This document shows positions 45,879-56,842 of a DNA stretch of 64,000 nucleotides, piece by piece; within the stretch, counting starts at the first letter, position 1, and each line of letters opens with the position of its first letter. The notes beneath the pieces are model-generated. The model worked only from the letters and a program-made list of their open reading frames with translations. It did no database searches and had not been told where the DNA came from. The stretch spans positions 269,230-333,229 of the forward strand of contig CP072532.1 of the NCBI GenBank assembly GCA_021730225.1, given 5' to 3'. The position numbers were made by a program, and so were the translations under genes. Source of the DNA: Candidatus Vesicomyidisocius sp. Agig_15_S12. Lineage in GTDB: Bacteria > Pseudomonadota > Gammaproteobacteria > PS1 > Pseudothioglobaceae.

Positions 45879-46051
45879 TGGTATTAGTGATTATGACGTA
45901 TTCAGTGTTGTTTTATTTATTTATTCCATTGGACTGGATAGTTAAGTGGAGTCAGAATGGGCAAATACAAACTAATTCAGGCTTGGAGAATGTAGTTTTT
46001 TCTATTTTAGTTTTAGGTGTTGTAATGTTTTTTCTCAATAAACGAGCTTAA
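45878..46051 (+). CDS. Small (57 aa) hypothetical membrane protein
   Basis: A short gene: ATG at 45878 overlaps the previous stop by 1 nt, and TAA is at 46049-46051. The product starts MVLVIMTYSVLFYLFIPLDW, has a polar middle (KWSQNGQIQTNSG) and a second helix (VVFSILVLGVVMFF) ending in NKRA. Two membrane helices, strong coupling and exact filling of the space before the decarboxylase argue for a real gene. No family recognised. Confidence 0.65.
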   Translation: MVLVIMTYSVLFYLFIPLDWIVKWSQNGQIQTNSGLENVVFSILVLGVVMFFLNKRA

Positions 46052-46055
46052 TTTG

Positions 46056-47441
46056 ATGCAAGATCAGGATGTTTTACAAAAAATAACCCAAGTCTTAGCT
46101 ATTTTAAATTTTAAAAAATCTAATCAACTTATTAATTATCAAACCATTAATAAGTTGGAAAAAACCTTAAATTTAAATAAACAAAATCCACAGTGTTGGG
46201 ATGAGATATTTACATGGGTAGAACAATATCTAGAATATTCTCCTAATACTAGTCATCCTGATTTTGCTAATCGTATGTGGGCTGGTGCTAATCAACCTTC
46301 TATTGTAGGTGAAATTGTAACTGCGCTAAGCAATACTTCAAATTGCACTTTTGAGTCTGCACCTGTTGCGACGTTAATGGAAAAATACATGATTAAACAA
46401 ATGCTTGATATAGTAGGTTTTAAAAATGGTGAAGGACAGATGACCACAGGATCTAGTAATGCCAATATGATTGCTATGATGGTTGCACGTAATCAAGCAT
46501 TGGAAAAGGTCAAAAAACAAGGATTATTTAACCAGAAATATTTGTTTGCTTTTGTTAATGAGGATGCACATTATTCATTAGACAAAGCAAGTAATATATT
46601 AGGTATTGGTACCAATCATTTAATTAAGGTAGCTACCCTTGAAGATGGCTCAATAAATACAACATTGCTTAATGAGAAAATCAATCAAATCAAACAACAA
46701 GGTGGCTTAGTATTTTTTGTTTGTGCAACATTAGGTACAACAGTACGAGGCGCTTATGACAATATTGAAGCGTTAACTATGCTGAAAAAGCAACACAATT
46801 TTTGGTTACATGGTGATGGTGCATGGGGTGGAGTGGCAATTATGAGTTTGAAATTAAAAAAGAAATTCTTAACAAGTATTGAGTCTCTAGATTCTTTTAC
46901 TATGGACTTTCATAAAATGTTGGGTAGTAATTTAATGTGTAATTTTTTATTGTTAAATCATAAACATTTATTATCATGTACTTGTGCAGATGGAGATGGT
47001 AGCTATATTTTTAGAGATAATGAGGTCGATTTGGGTATTGCTTCATTACAATGTGGTCGTCGTGTTGATAGTTTAAAATGGTTTTTGGATTGGAAATTCT
47101 ATACTAGGAAAGGGTTTTCTGATAGAGTTGAGAATTACTATCAACTGGCAAAATTTGCTGAAGATTTTATTAATGCTAATGTTGATTTAGAAATGGTACT
47201 TAAACGTACTTCCTTTAATGTATGTTTTCGCTTTAAAAGTAGTCATTCTAATAAAAATAATTTTAATCAATGCTTGCGTGATAGTTTATATCAGGGACAA
47301 CAAGCCTTACTAGCTTTAGCATACGTGAAAAAGAAATTAGTATTTAGATTGTTAATTAGTAATATTAATATGAATAAAGTGAAATTAGTTAGTTTGCTTA
47401 ATCGTTTGGTTAAGAGAGGAAAAGCATTAAATAATGTTTAA
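46056..47441 (+). CDS. PLP-dependent group II decarboxylase, glutamate/cysteine-sulfinate type
   Basis: The 461-residue enzyme belongs to the group II PLP decarboxylases. PLP features: LHGDGAWGG with the cofactor Asp, and SFTMDFHKML with the Schiff-base Lys287. The segment SLQCGRRVDSLKWFLDWK is characteristic of the glutamate decarboxylase / cysteine sulfinate decarboxylase branch. Because a cysteine dioxygenase gene overlaps its 3' end by 8 nt, cysteine sulfinate (to hypotaurine) is the favoured substrate; glutamate or aspartate (to beta-alanine) remain possible. Start chosen at the ATG at 46056, not the TTG just before it. Confidence 0.88.
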   Translation: MQDQDVLQKITQVLAILNFKKSNQLINYQTINKLEKTLNLNKQNPQCWDEIFTWVEQYLEYSPNTSHPDFANRMWAGANQPSIVGEIVTALSNTSNCTFESAPVATLMEKYMIKQMLDIVGFKNGEGQMTTGSSNANMIAMMVARNQALEKVKKQGLFNQKYLFAFVNEDAHYSLDKASNILGIGTNHLIKVATLEDGSINTTLLNEKINQIKQQGGLVFFVCATLGTTVRGAYDNIEALTMLKKQHNFWLHGDGAWGGVAIMSLKLKKKFLTSIESLDSFTMDFHKMLGSNLMCNFLLLNHKHLLSCTCADGDGSYIFRDNEVDLGIASLQCGRRVDSLKWFLDWKFYTRKGFSDRVENYYQLAKFAEDFINANVDLEMVLKRTSFNVCFRFKSSHSNKNNFNQCLRDSLYQGQQALLALAYVKKKLVFRLLISNINMNKVKLVSLLNRLVKRGKALNNV

Positions 47442-47922
47442 AGAAATTCAAAATACTTATTATACGCATTCAACTAATTTTGATTTTAAAATGTTATGTG
47501 TATTACTTCATGAGGAAAAATATGCTTTAGCTATTGAGAAAATAAAAATACTAACTTTAGAAATAGATTTAGAGACTTTATTATTTGATCAGTATAATTA
47601 CACAAGAAATATTATTATTAACAATAAAAGTTATTGGCTAGGTCTATTAAATTGGGATAAAGGAGCAATAACACGTATTCATGGACATCCAGACCGTGCT
47701 TTTATTTATGTAATTAAGGGTCAGTTAATGTGCAAAGATTTTGATAAGAATCCATTGACTAAGATTAGTAGTAGTACACTTGTTGATGGAACGTGTAAAT
47801 ATAGTAATAGTGTGAAAGGAAAAATGGATAATGATATTCATCAAATTAGTGCTATTGAGTTAAGCTTAAGTTTACATTTTTATTCCGATAACCCTATCAA
47901 AGGAGAAATTTTTGACTTCTAG
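47434..47922 (+). CDS. Cysteine dioxygenase
   Basis: A 162-residue cupin. The iron ligands fit cysteine dioxygenase: His83 and His85 (IHGHPD) and His136 (DIHQIS). Residues known from mammalian enzyme also match: YTRN with Arg58 (substrate carboxylate; rat Arg60) and Tyr150 in SLHFYS (rat Tyr157). The cysteine of the Cys-Tyr crosslink is absent, as in bacterial enzymes. It oxidises cysteine to cysteine sulfinate with O2. It overlaps the decarboxylase upstream and the ATP-grasp gene downstream, so the three products should act together. Confidence 0.83.
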   Translation: MFKEIQNTYYTHSTNFDFKMLCVLLHEEKYALAIEKIKILTLEIDLETLLFDQYNYTRNIIINNKSYWLGLLNWDKGAITRIHGHPDRAFIYVIKGQLMCKDFDKNPLTKISSSTLVDGTCKYSNSVKGKMDNDIHQISAIELSLSLHFYSDNPIKGEIFDF

Positions 47923-48721
47923 GTTAATTTTTTACTATATTTATTGGTCATTAAGACTTGGTATTCCACCTTGGTATTATTTTCAAATTAATGCTGAATG
48001 GTATAATAAAAAAAAAGGGTTTTATTCTAAAATTGATATGGATAAACGAATCCCTTTAAAATGGAGATTAAATCAAGATTATCTTGATAAAAACAATCCA
48101 CCTTGTAAATTTCCTGTGTTTTTAAAGCCAGAGTGGGGACAGAATTCTAATGGTATCAAAAGGATTGATTCAAGAGATGAATTTTTAGCTTTTAACCATA
48201 AAAAAAGTAAAATTCCTTATATTGTTCAAGAAGTGGCAATAGAAATGCAAGAATATGAGATTTTTTATATTCGAAATTCTGATAATGAAACACATTGTAT
48301 TACACTAACAATTACTCAAGTAATCAACCATTCAGGCGAGTCTTATCCTGTAAATAGTATTAATAACAAACAGGTAATTTATCAAGACTGTACATTAGAT
48401 TTCTCACTCTGTGAACTTAAAAAATTGCACAATCATTTGCAAGAATTACCATATTTTCGAATTGCCAGAGTGGGACTTAGATCCAATTCTAAACAAGATT
48501 TATTGAAAGGTATGTTTCATATTATTGAGGTTAATTTATTTGCACCATTTCCGATTAATCTACTAGATAATAGTATTTCAAAAAAAAATAAACATCAGTT
48601 TATTAAAGACAATATGTATCATCTTGTTAGAATTAGTAATACAACACCTAAGGAACATTTTAATCGTTTCGTATTTTTCAAAAAAGTCATTAAACATTAT
48701 CAATCAAAAGTTGAATTATGA
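47912..48721 (+). CDS. ATP-grasp-like protein 1
   Basis: A 269-residue protein with degenerate ATP-grasp character: the ATP-binding lysine region FPVFLKPEWGQNSNGI near residue 70, the IPYIVQEVAIEMQEYEIFY segment, and a C-terminal FHIIEVNLFAPFP with the metal-binding Glu/Asn. It starts with TTG at 47912 inside the cupin gene, giving a conserved-looking aromatic N-terminus; the next Met is about 40 residues on. Substrate unknown. It forms a pair with the next ATP-grasp gene (ATGA overlap), so the two may ligate successive groups to an amine or acid. Confidence 0.65.
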   Translation: MTSRLIFYYIYWSLRLGIPPWYYFQINAEWYNKKKGFYSKIDMDKRIPLKWRLNQDYLDKNNPPCKFPVFLKPEWGQNSNGIKRIDSRDEFLAFNHKKSKIPYIVQEVAIEMQEYEIFYIRNSDNETHCITLTITQVINHSGESYPVNSINNKQVIYQDCTLDFSLCELKKLHNHLQELPYFRIARVGLRSNSKQDLLKGMFHIIEVNLFAPFPINLLDNSISKKNKHQFIKDNMYHLVRISNTTPKEHFNRFVFFKKVIKHYQSKVEL

Positions 48722-49617
48722 AGTATTGGTTGCATCGATTTTTGTCACGATTTTTTTTATCAGGATGTAGTGATTATAATCCACTTAAAATACGCCGTGC
48801 TTGTCGTTCTAAAGCTCAAGCTAGAATGGCTTTTAAGGAAAATAATTTTCCTTACGCTCAAGGTAGAATATTTATTAATCCTATTAGTGCATTTAAATTT
48901 GCTAAAAAAAATGGGTTTCCTTTAGTTGTTAAACCTAATGTTGGTGGGTTTTCCAGAGGAGCGTATTTTCCTATTAACACTTATATGCAATTAGCCAAAG
49001 CCAGTTTAAGCGTTAAAAAATGGTGGTTAGTGAGTATTGTTGAGAAATATTTATTGGGTAAAAATTATCGTATAGTTATGACTAAGTTTGGAGTAATGTC
49101 GATACTTAGACGCTACCCTCCTTTTGTTATCGGTGATGATGTGAGTGATATAACTAAGTTGATTAATGACGAGAATCTTGTTAGAAAAAAGATGGATTTA
49201 TCGCCAATTATTAAACCTATACCTAAAAATTTAGCAATTAAACAATATTTAAAGAAACAACAAATGAATTTATCTAGTATTCCTAAGGTTGGACAGAAGG
49301 TGTATTTACATAACAAAATATCATTAAAATTAGGCTCTAGTATTGAAATTATTGATAAGAAAATATTAACTGAAAAAAATAGAAAAGATTTGAAAAAGAT
49401 ACTCAATTTTTTTGATGCTAATATTTTAGGTATTGATGTGATTTGTAAGAAAGGTATTGAGATTGACTTTAATGCACAAGCTTGTATTTTTTTAGAACTT
49501 AATTCACGTCCATTTTTAGCAATGCATAATAAGCCTAGATATGGAAAAAGTGAAGATTTATCAATTTTCTATCATCAATTAGATAAAATACAAATTTTTG
49601 ATCATGGAGAGTATTAA
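48718..49617 (+). CDS. ATP-grasp ligase 2, cyanophycin-synthetase-like
   Basis: A 299-residue ATP-grasp protein. SKAQARMAFKENNFPYAQG and GFPLVVKPNVGGFSRGAYF form the ATP-binding half; VEKYLLGKNYRIVM and FLELNSRPFLAMHNKPRYGK (metal-binding Glu and Asn) are close to the ATP-grasp part of cyanophycin synthetase and GshAB. There is no Mur-ligase domain. Such enzymes make amide bonds through acyl phosphates. Within this operon it may couple a carboxylate to an amine such as hypotaurine, which is inference. Confidence 0.78.
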   Translation: MKYWLHRFLSRFFLSGCSDYNPLKIRRACRSKAQARMAFKENNFPYAQGRIFINPISAFKFAKKNGFPLVVKPNVGGFSRGAYFPINTYMQLAKASLSVKKWWLVSIVEKYLLGKNYRIVMTKFGVMSILRRYPPFVIGDDVSDITKLINDENLVRKKMDLSPIIKPIPKNLAIKQYLKKQQMNLSSIPKVGQKVYLHNKISLKLGSSIEIIDKKILTEKNRKDLKKILNFFDANILGIDVICKKGIEIDFNAQACIFLELNSRPFLAMHNKPRYGKSEDLSIFYHQLDKIQIFDHGEY

Positions 49618-50173
49618 TAAAAAATATCTTTTTTATAGTTTTATTTTGCTTAATGTTTCTTTGGTAGTTTATTTTTACTTAAATCGGGATAATATTGATC
49701 CAGCTATGCTTAAAGACTTCCTAAGTGGAAAAAATTTTTTAACTTCTTATTTAGTGTATATTTTAATACTGATTATTAGGGGTTTGACATTTTTGCCTGG
49801 AGCTATATTCTTATTAGCAGGTATTTATCTTTTCTCTTTTATACAGGTATTTTTTGCTATTCAAATAGCGATTGTAAGTTATTGTTTAATTATTTATAAT
49901 TTTTCTCATAAACTTAATTTCAGAGTACCAGAAAAAATACTTCAGTTTGAACAGGAAATTAAAAGCAAAGAAACTTCCATTATTTTTGTATTATGTTTTA
50001 TTCCTGGTATTTCGATTAATATATTGATTTATTTTTTATCAGTTATTGATATTAAACTCAAAAATATTCTGATAGGTGTTATTGCTGGAACCTCTGTCAC
50101 TTCAATTATTTATATTTCAATTATCACAGGTATTTTTAACTCAAGTTATTATTTTTCGAGTTTTTTTAAATAA
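49604..50173 (+). CDS. TVP38/DedA-like membrane protein
   Basis: A 189-residue protein with about five hydrophobic segments, started at the ATG at 49604 (14-nt overlap with the ATP-grasp gene; a TTG 6 nt earlier is possible). RGLTFLPGAIFLLAGIYLFS and the later FIPGISINILIYFLSV resemble the re-entrant loops of the VTT (TVP38/DedA) family, some of which flip lipids. As the last gene of the operon it could export or position the operon's product. The family match is weak. Confidence 0.6.
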   Translation: MESINKKYLFYSFILLNVSLVVYFYLNRDNIDPAMLKDFLSGKNFLTSYLVYILILIIRGLTFLPGAIFLLAGIYLFSFIQVFFAIQIAIVSYCLIIYNFSHKLNFRVPEKILQFEQEIKSKETSIIFVLCFIPGISINILIYFLSVIDIKLKNILIGVIAGTSVTSIIYISIITGIFNSSYYFSSFFK

Positions 50174-51285
50174 AAGATGTTTTTATGAAAGTAAGGTTTG
50201 AATTATGAAAGTATGGAGGGGAGAGGCAATAGTATTTTTCCAACATTAAAATGTAATAAAAATACTTTTATTACTGGTATTATTATTTATTCTTGTGGCG
50301 TAAAAAAGCTGTGAGCACCTATAAATATTATGTTAGATTAGTTCTAAAAAGTAGTTTCTTTGTTGCTATGAATGAAATTTATTAATTTCAACCTGAATAG
50401 GAAAATACAAAAATTAAGATAATTAATTTATTTGTAGAATAGTTTAACAAAATTTGTATTCATTCAACATGAATAAAGATATTACTTTTACAGTAGATAT
50501 AGTTAACGACGTTAGGTGTAGCAATAACTAATCTAGTTATTGCTATTGTGTTTATGCCATTAATTAGATAATGGTAATCATTAGAGAATAAAAACTTATT
50601 AAGGCAAGTTCTAAATTATTAATAGTTTGTGTATAAAATACCCACACTGACTAAAGATTTTAATTAAATCATGTATTGTCAATAAATTCTTGCATTGTAA
50701 TATTTTATTATTACTATATTTAGAATTTACTAAGTATATTATTGAATAATAAGTATTTTGTTTTGCTTAATTGGTAATTAAGGTAGGTTTATTCGAAGAA
50801 TATTTTCAAGTGATATTTACTAATAGTGAAAATTCATAAAAAGTTATTACTGATTCAAGGATGTTATTTTTAATTTTATTAGTTTTGTACGAGTAGGTTG
50901 GATACTTAAATCCTAGTTTGTAACAGATATACTATGTGTGTTAGAGAACTAGTAAGTAGTATTATCGATTATTTTTGATGAGTATGGTAAAAAATAGATC
51001 TTAATTCATTAGATGATATAATCGCTAAGAAAATAATTCTTAACACGGAACTCTTCAAATGGTTAATCACTTCAATCTTTTCACTAATGTATAAAAACTA
51101 TAGATACATACCATAAGTGTAAATAGTCATTGTACTATATAAATTACTTGTTTAGTATGATAAAACCCCCCTTTAATCATATTTAAAATCCATCCATCTA
51201 TCTGTCTATCCGTTTATATTACTTCAGGATTATTAGTATTGGTGATATTAACTAATACTTCCCTTATACACGCTATTTTTTAGTA
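50174..51285. other. 1.1-kb decayed region
   Basis: No open gene. A perfect 12-bp hairpin (50519-50530 / 50534-50545, loop ATC) is present. Coding-like pieces include IDLNSLDDIIAKKIILNTEL (near 50995-51060, plus strand) and, on the minus strand just after msbA, FYHTKQVIYIVQ followed by LFTLMVCIYSFYTLVKR, which faintly resembles an LpxK N-terminus, the usual neighbour of msbA. Neither is secure. A run of degenerate ATCC/ATCT units lies at 51188-51211. Confidence 0.4.
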
Positions 51286-53007
51286 TTAATACTTAAATTG
51301 GTGCTTATATAGTTGAGCATATTCACCTTGATAATCTAATAATTCTTGATGTGTTCCTTGTTCAATGATATAGCCATGGCGTAGTACAATAATTCGGTTA
51401 GCTTTTTGAATAGTACTTAGTCGATGGGCAATAATAATGGTTGTTCTGTTTTTTTGCATTTTATGAATGGCATTTTGCACCTTTTTTTCGGTCGAACTAT
51501 CTAGTGCTGAAGTGGCTTCATCTAAAATTAAAATAGGACTATCTTTGGCAATTGCTCTTGCAATAGAAAGTCGTTGACGTTGCCCGCCTGATAGTGATAT
51601 GCCATTTTCACCAATTTGTGTATCAAATTTATGCTCTAGTTGTTGAATAAATTCATCAGCATTAGCAATAATTGCTGATTGTTTGATTTGTTTATCTGAT
51701 ATAGTATCTAATTGACCTAAGGCAATGTTACCTTTAATAGAATCGTTAAATAGTTGTATATTTTGATCAACAAAAGAAATATTGGAGCGCAATGAATCAA
51801 TTTCAAACTGGTTAATATCCACCCCATCGATGGTAATAATTCCTTGTTTAGGAGAATAAAAACGCATCAATAATTGGATAATAGTAGTTTTGCCACTACC
51901 TGTTGCACCAACAAATGCAATAGTTTCACCTGCTTTAATATCTAGATTAATATGTTTAAGTATGGTTGTATTGTTGTTATAACTAAATGATACATTATTA
52001 AATTGAACAGAACCTTTGGGTTTTATTAGTTCCTTAGTTCCAGTATTGGATTCTTCTTTTTCGTTAATAAGCCCGAATACACTTTCACCTGCTGCCATTG
52101 CATTTTGTAAAGGCTTGTTAATATTAACTAAACTTTTAGCAGGTTTAAGTAACATACCCATTGCAGTAAAAAAGGACAAAAATTCACCTGCACTCATTTG
52201 TAGTAAAGTAGAGGAAAAATACACTACACTACTTAAAGATAAGCCAATTAAAATATTAACAAAAGCGGTATTAAAACTACTGGTCATATCAACTTTAAAA
52301 CGTTGTTGACGGATATTTTTAATCAAACTATTAAATTTGTCATTTATTTGAGATTGAGCATGATAAATTTTAACTAAGGTATTGCCAGAGATATTTTCAT
52401 TAAGTAAATGTGTCATATCACCCATTGATTGCTGTACATTAACATTTGAATGACGCATACGATTAGAGGAAAATTTTACCGCTAGATATACTAGCGGTAA
52501 AAGTATTAAAAGAGTTAAACTCAACTGCCAGTTTTTATAAAATAAATATCCAATTAGAATAACAACAGTTATTGACGACTTAATAAAATCCAACCAAATG
52601 GTTGAAGCGCTAGCTGCAATTTGTTCAACATCAAAGGTTAGTATAGATAATATTTTTCCTGTAGGGTGTTGATCAAGATACGACTTAGGTAATTTTAGCA
52701 ATTTAGTAAACATAATAATGCGTAAATCCATAATAACTTTATTGGATACCCAAGAACTAACTGCAGTAGAAGTAAGTGCAAATAATGAACTAAGAACAAT
52801 AGTACCTAATAAAGTAAGGGCATAAATAAATGCAGTTTCTGATTTACGTTCAGTTGCAAATAACTCATCAACAATTCTACCTGTGATTTCTGGTACAGAA
52901 CTTTCAAGCACTGTTGCTATTATCATCATGGTTGAAATAAAAATAAATTTTCCAATGTGTGGTTTTAAATGAATAAATAGATGAGAAATAAATTGTTTGT
53001 ATTGCAT
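51286..53007 (-). CDS. msbA: Lipid A export ABC transporter MsbA
   Basis: A 573-residue half-transporter flipping lipid A-core across the inner membrane. Residues 1-310 hold six membrane helices; the ATPase domain has Walker A GATGSGKTT, signature LSGGQRQRLSIARA, Walker B ILILDEATSALD and the H-loop IIAHRLST. Length equals that of MsbA. It implies that lipopolysaccharide or at least lipid A is still made. It is divergent from pyrG; the usual partner lpxK is not intact downstream. Confidence 0.9.
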   Translation of the reverse strand: MQYKQFISHLFIHLKPHIGKFIFISTMMIIATVLESSVPEITGRIVDELFATERKSETAFIYALTLLGTIVLSSLFALTSTAVSSWVSNKVIMDLRIIMFTKLLKLPKSYLDQHPTGKILSILTFDVEQIAASASTIWLDFIKSSITVVILIGYLFYKNWQLSLTLLILLPLVYLAVKFSSNRMRHSNVNVQQSMGDMTHLLNENISGNTLVKIYHAQSQINDKFNSLIKNIRQQRFKVDMTSSFNTAFVNILIGLSLSSVVYFSSTLLQMSAGEFLSFFTAMGMLLKPAKSLVNINKPLQNAMAAGESVFGLINEKEESNTGTKELIKPKGSVQFNNVSFSYNNNTTILKHINLDIKAGETIAFVGATGSGKTTIIQLLMRFYSPKQGIITIDGVDINQFEIDSLRSNISFVDQNIQLFNDSIKGNIALGQLDTISDKQIKQSAIIANADEFIQQLEHKFDTQIGENGISLSGGQRQRLSIARAIAKDSPILILDEATSALDSSTEKKVQNAIHKMQKNRTTIIIAHRLSTIQKANRIIVLRHGYIIEQGTHQELLDYQGEYAQLYKHQFKY

Positions 53008-53030
53008 TTGTAAATAACTAATCTTAGTGA

Positions 53031-54725
<1,695 letters not shown>

Positions 54726-55437
54726 TTTATTTACAAAAATATTGACTAAATCGTTCTTTTATTTTGTGAATTATTGTTAATTTTATGTTTATCAATTGAT
54801 TGATAAGAAACCTATATTAGTCAATAACACCATTAGTTTTGTTGATCTAATTATAATAAAAAGTGTAATAGATTTAATGTGTACATATTGCAAAGTAAAT
54901 TTTTTATTGTTTAAGGAAAAGTTATTAGTACATCGTAATTGATGGGCGGATATCTATTTTGGCACATGTAAATGCTAAATATGACAATGAAAAATAAAAT
55001 AAATTGATATTATTAAAATTATTTGATAAGGAGTTTATAAGTGTAGTTTATGAAGTTAACAGAATAGTTAATAAATATTTAATTATTTATTCAGTATTTG
55101 GCAGGTTTTAATTTAAATGTAGATTCATAAAATATAATTGAGTATGCATAAGCAATTATGTAAAGATTCAAAAAGACAGATTATATGACAGTCCATTTAG
55201 TGCTACTAGGGAAAAAGCATAAAGTTAGTTATTAGTTAGGTGATCTTATCTAGCCGATAAGATACATAAGAACTATGAAACACTATTAATAAATAATATT
55301 TTATTTTTTATTAATAATCGTTAATTCTTACAATGATCTAGAATAGTGTTTTATTTCTATTTAGAAATTTTGATAATGCTCTAAAAGCATAATAAGAATA
55401 GTATAATTGTAGTATTTAGTTCAATGTTTAGAACGTT
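54726..55437. other. 710-bp decayed region after pyrG
   Basis: No intact gene. A plus-strand coding-like stretch around 54940-55115 reads IVIDGRISILAHVNAKYDNE and, after a stop and shifts, KLILLKLFDKEFISVVYEVN, with a further piece RLYDSPFSATREKA near 55178-55220. I could not identify the parent. A small hairpin TCTTATC / GATAAGA lies near 55244-55263. Gene order elsewhere suggests eno or kdsA as candidates, but the pieces do not match them. Confidence 0.4.
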
Positions 55438-56835
55438 TTAATGTTTTTTTTTAACAAATTTCATTAGACGACGTTTTTTAGTAATTTGATTGGCATTTAA
55501 TATATTTTTTCTATTTTTAAAAGGGTTATTACCACTTTTGTATTCAATTTTGATAGGGATGTTGGTTAGCTTTAAAGAGTTAATAAAAAAATTTTTTAAA
55601 TAACGCTCATAGGCATTTGGTATATTTTGTAAATGATTTCCATGAAAAGCAAGAGTTAGTGGAAATATGTTAGTTTGATTGACATATTTAATTTTTAACC
55701 TTCTACCTTTAACAAGCGGGGGTTGATGACCTTGATTTGCTTTTTCTAAAATTTTATTCAATATTGAAGTTGAGTGTTGTTTAGAAGCATCTTGATAAGA
55801 TTGGTTGATAGGTGTAAATAATTTACCCACCCCAGATCCATGTAGTGCAGAGATATAATGTACGCTAGTATAATTTATAAAAGAAATTTTAACTTCCAAC
55901 TTGCGTTTAACTTCTTGTTTTTCATAGTCATCTAAACCATCCCATTTGTTAATAACAATTAATAGTGCTTTACCTTTATCTAGAATCATACCTAATAGGC
56001 TTGCATCTTGTTTAGTTACTCCAGTTTGTGCATCTAATACAAGAATAACAACATGAGCTCTTTCCATGGCATTAATGGTTTTAATAATAGAAAATATTTC
56101 AATTTTTTCATGGGTTGAATGTTTACGACGAATGCCTGCTGTGTCGACAAGTGTATATTGCTGTCCTTTACGTTTAAAAGGAATGTAAATACTATCGCGC
56201 GTGGTGCCTGGTAAATTAATTGCTATTACCCGTTCTTCCCCTAAAATATGGTTAATTAAAGTTGATTTACCCACATTAGGCTTGCCAAGTACAGCTATAG
56301 TAATGCCCTCTACTTCTTCTTCATTAATAGTTATTTTAGGTAGTAAAGGTAGGGTAGTATTAATTAAATTATCAATACCTTGACCATGTTCAGCTGAAAT
56401 AAGTATAGGTTTTCCAAGTCCAAGTTCAAAGAATTCGGTAGTTAAGGTTGGGTTTAAACCCTCAGCTTTATTACAAACTAAGATAATATTTTTTTTAAGC
56501 TTCCTAAGCTGTGAAGCGATTTCTAAATCAAGACTGATCACACCATCTCGGCTATTAAGCATAAAATAAATAACATCTGACTCTTTCAGTGCGCTTAGTA
56601 TTTGATCCTGTATGCCACTGTCAACTATATTATTTTTATTGGTAAATCCACCTGTATCAATAATTGTGGTAAAAGTTTGTGTGTCATTATCCAAAAGTAC
56701 TTTTGCGTATTGACGATCACGAGTTAGCCCTGCAAAATCAGAGACTAATGCTTGTCGCGAATGACTTAGACGATTAAATAACGTTGACTTGCCAACATTA
56801 GGTCGTCCAACAAGGCAAATAATAGGTAACCCCAT
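55438..56835 (-). CDS. der: Ribosome-assembly GTPase Der (EngA)
   Basis: Der (465 aa) has two tandem GTPase domains, each with P-loop (GRPNVGKST at the N-terminus, GKPNVGKST near residue 183), DTGG/DTAG and NKAE/NKWD motifs, followed by a KH-like C-terminal domain. It acts in 50S subunit maturation. The basic tail (ITKKRRLMKFVKKKH) is normal. It follows yfgM by 7 nt on the same strand; the bamB gene usually lying between them in gammaproteobacteria is absent. Confidence 0.96.
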   Translation of the reverse strand: MGLPIICLVGRPNVGKSTLFNRLSHSRQALVSDFAGLTRDRQYAKVLLDNDTQTFTTIIDTGGFTNKNNIVDSGIQDQILSALKESDVIYFMLNSRDGVISLDLEIASQLRKLKKNIILVCNKAEGLNPTLTTEFFELGLGKPILISAEHGQGIDNLINTTLPLLPKITINEEEVEGITIAVLGKPNVGKSTLINHILGEERVIAINLPGTTRDSIYIPFKRKGQQYTLVDTAGIRRKHSTHEKIEIFSIIKTINAMERAHVVILVLDAQTGVTKQDASLLGMILDKGKALLIVINKWDGLDDYEKQEVKRKLEVKISFINYTSVHYISALHGSGVGKLFTPINQSYQDASKQHSTSILNKILEKANQGHQPPLVKGRRLKIKYVNQTNIFPLTLAFHGNHLQNIPNAYERYLKNFFINSLKLTNIPIKIEYKSGNNPFKNRKNILNANQITKKRRLMKFVKKKH

Positions 56836-56842
56836 AGGTGAT

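Noticed and set aside
51188-51211. ATCC/ATCT tandem units as a phase-variation repeat
   Set aside because: The units are few and degenerate and lie outside any gene or obvious promoter.
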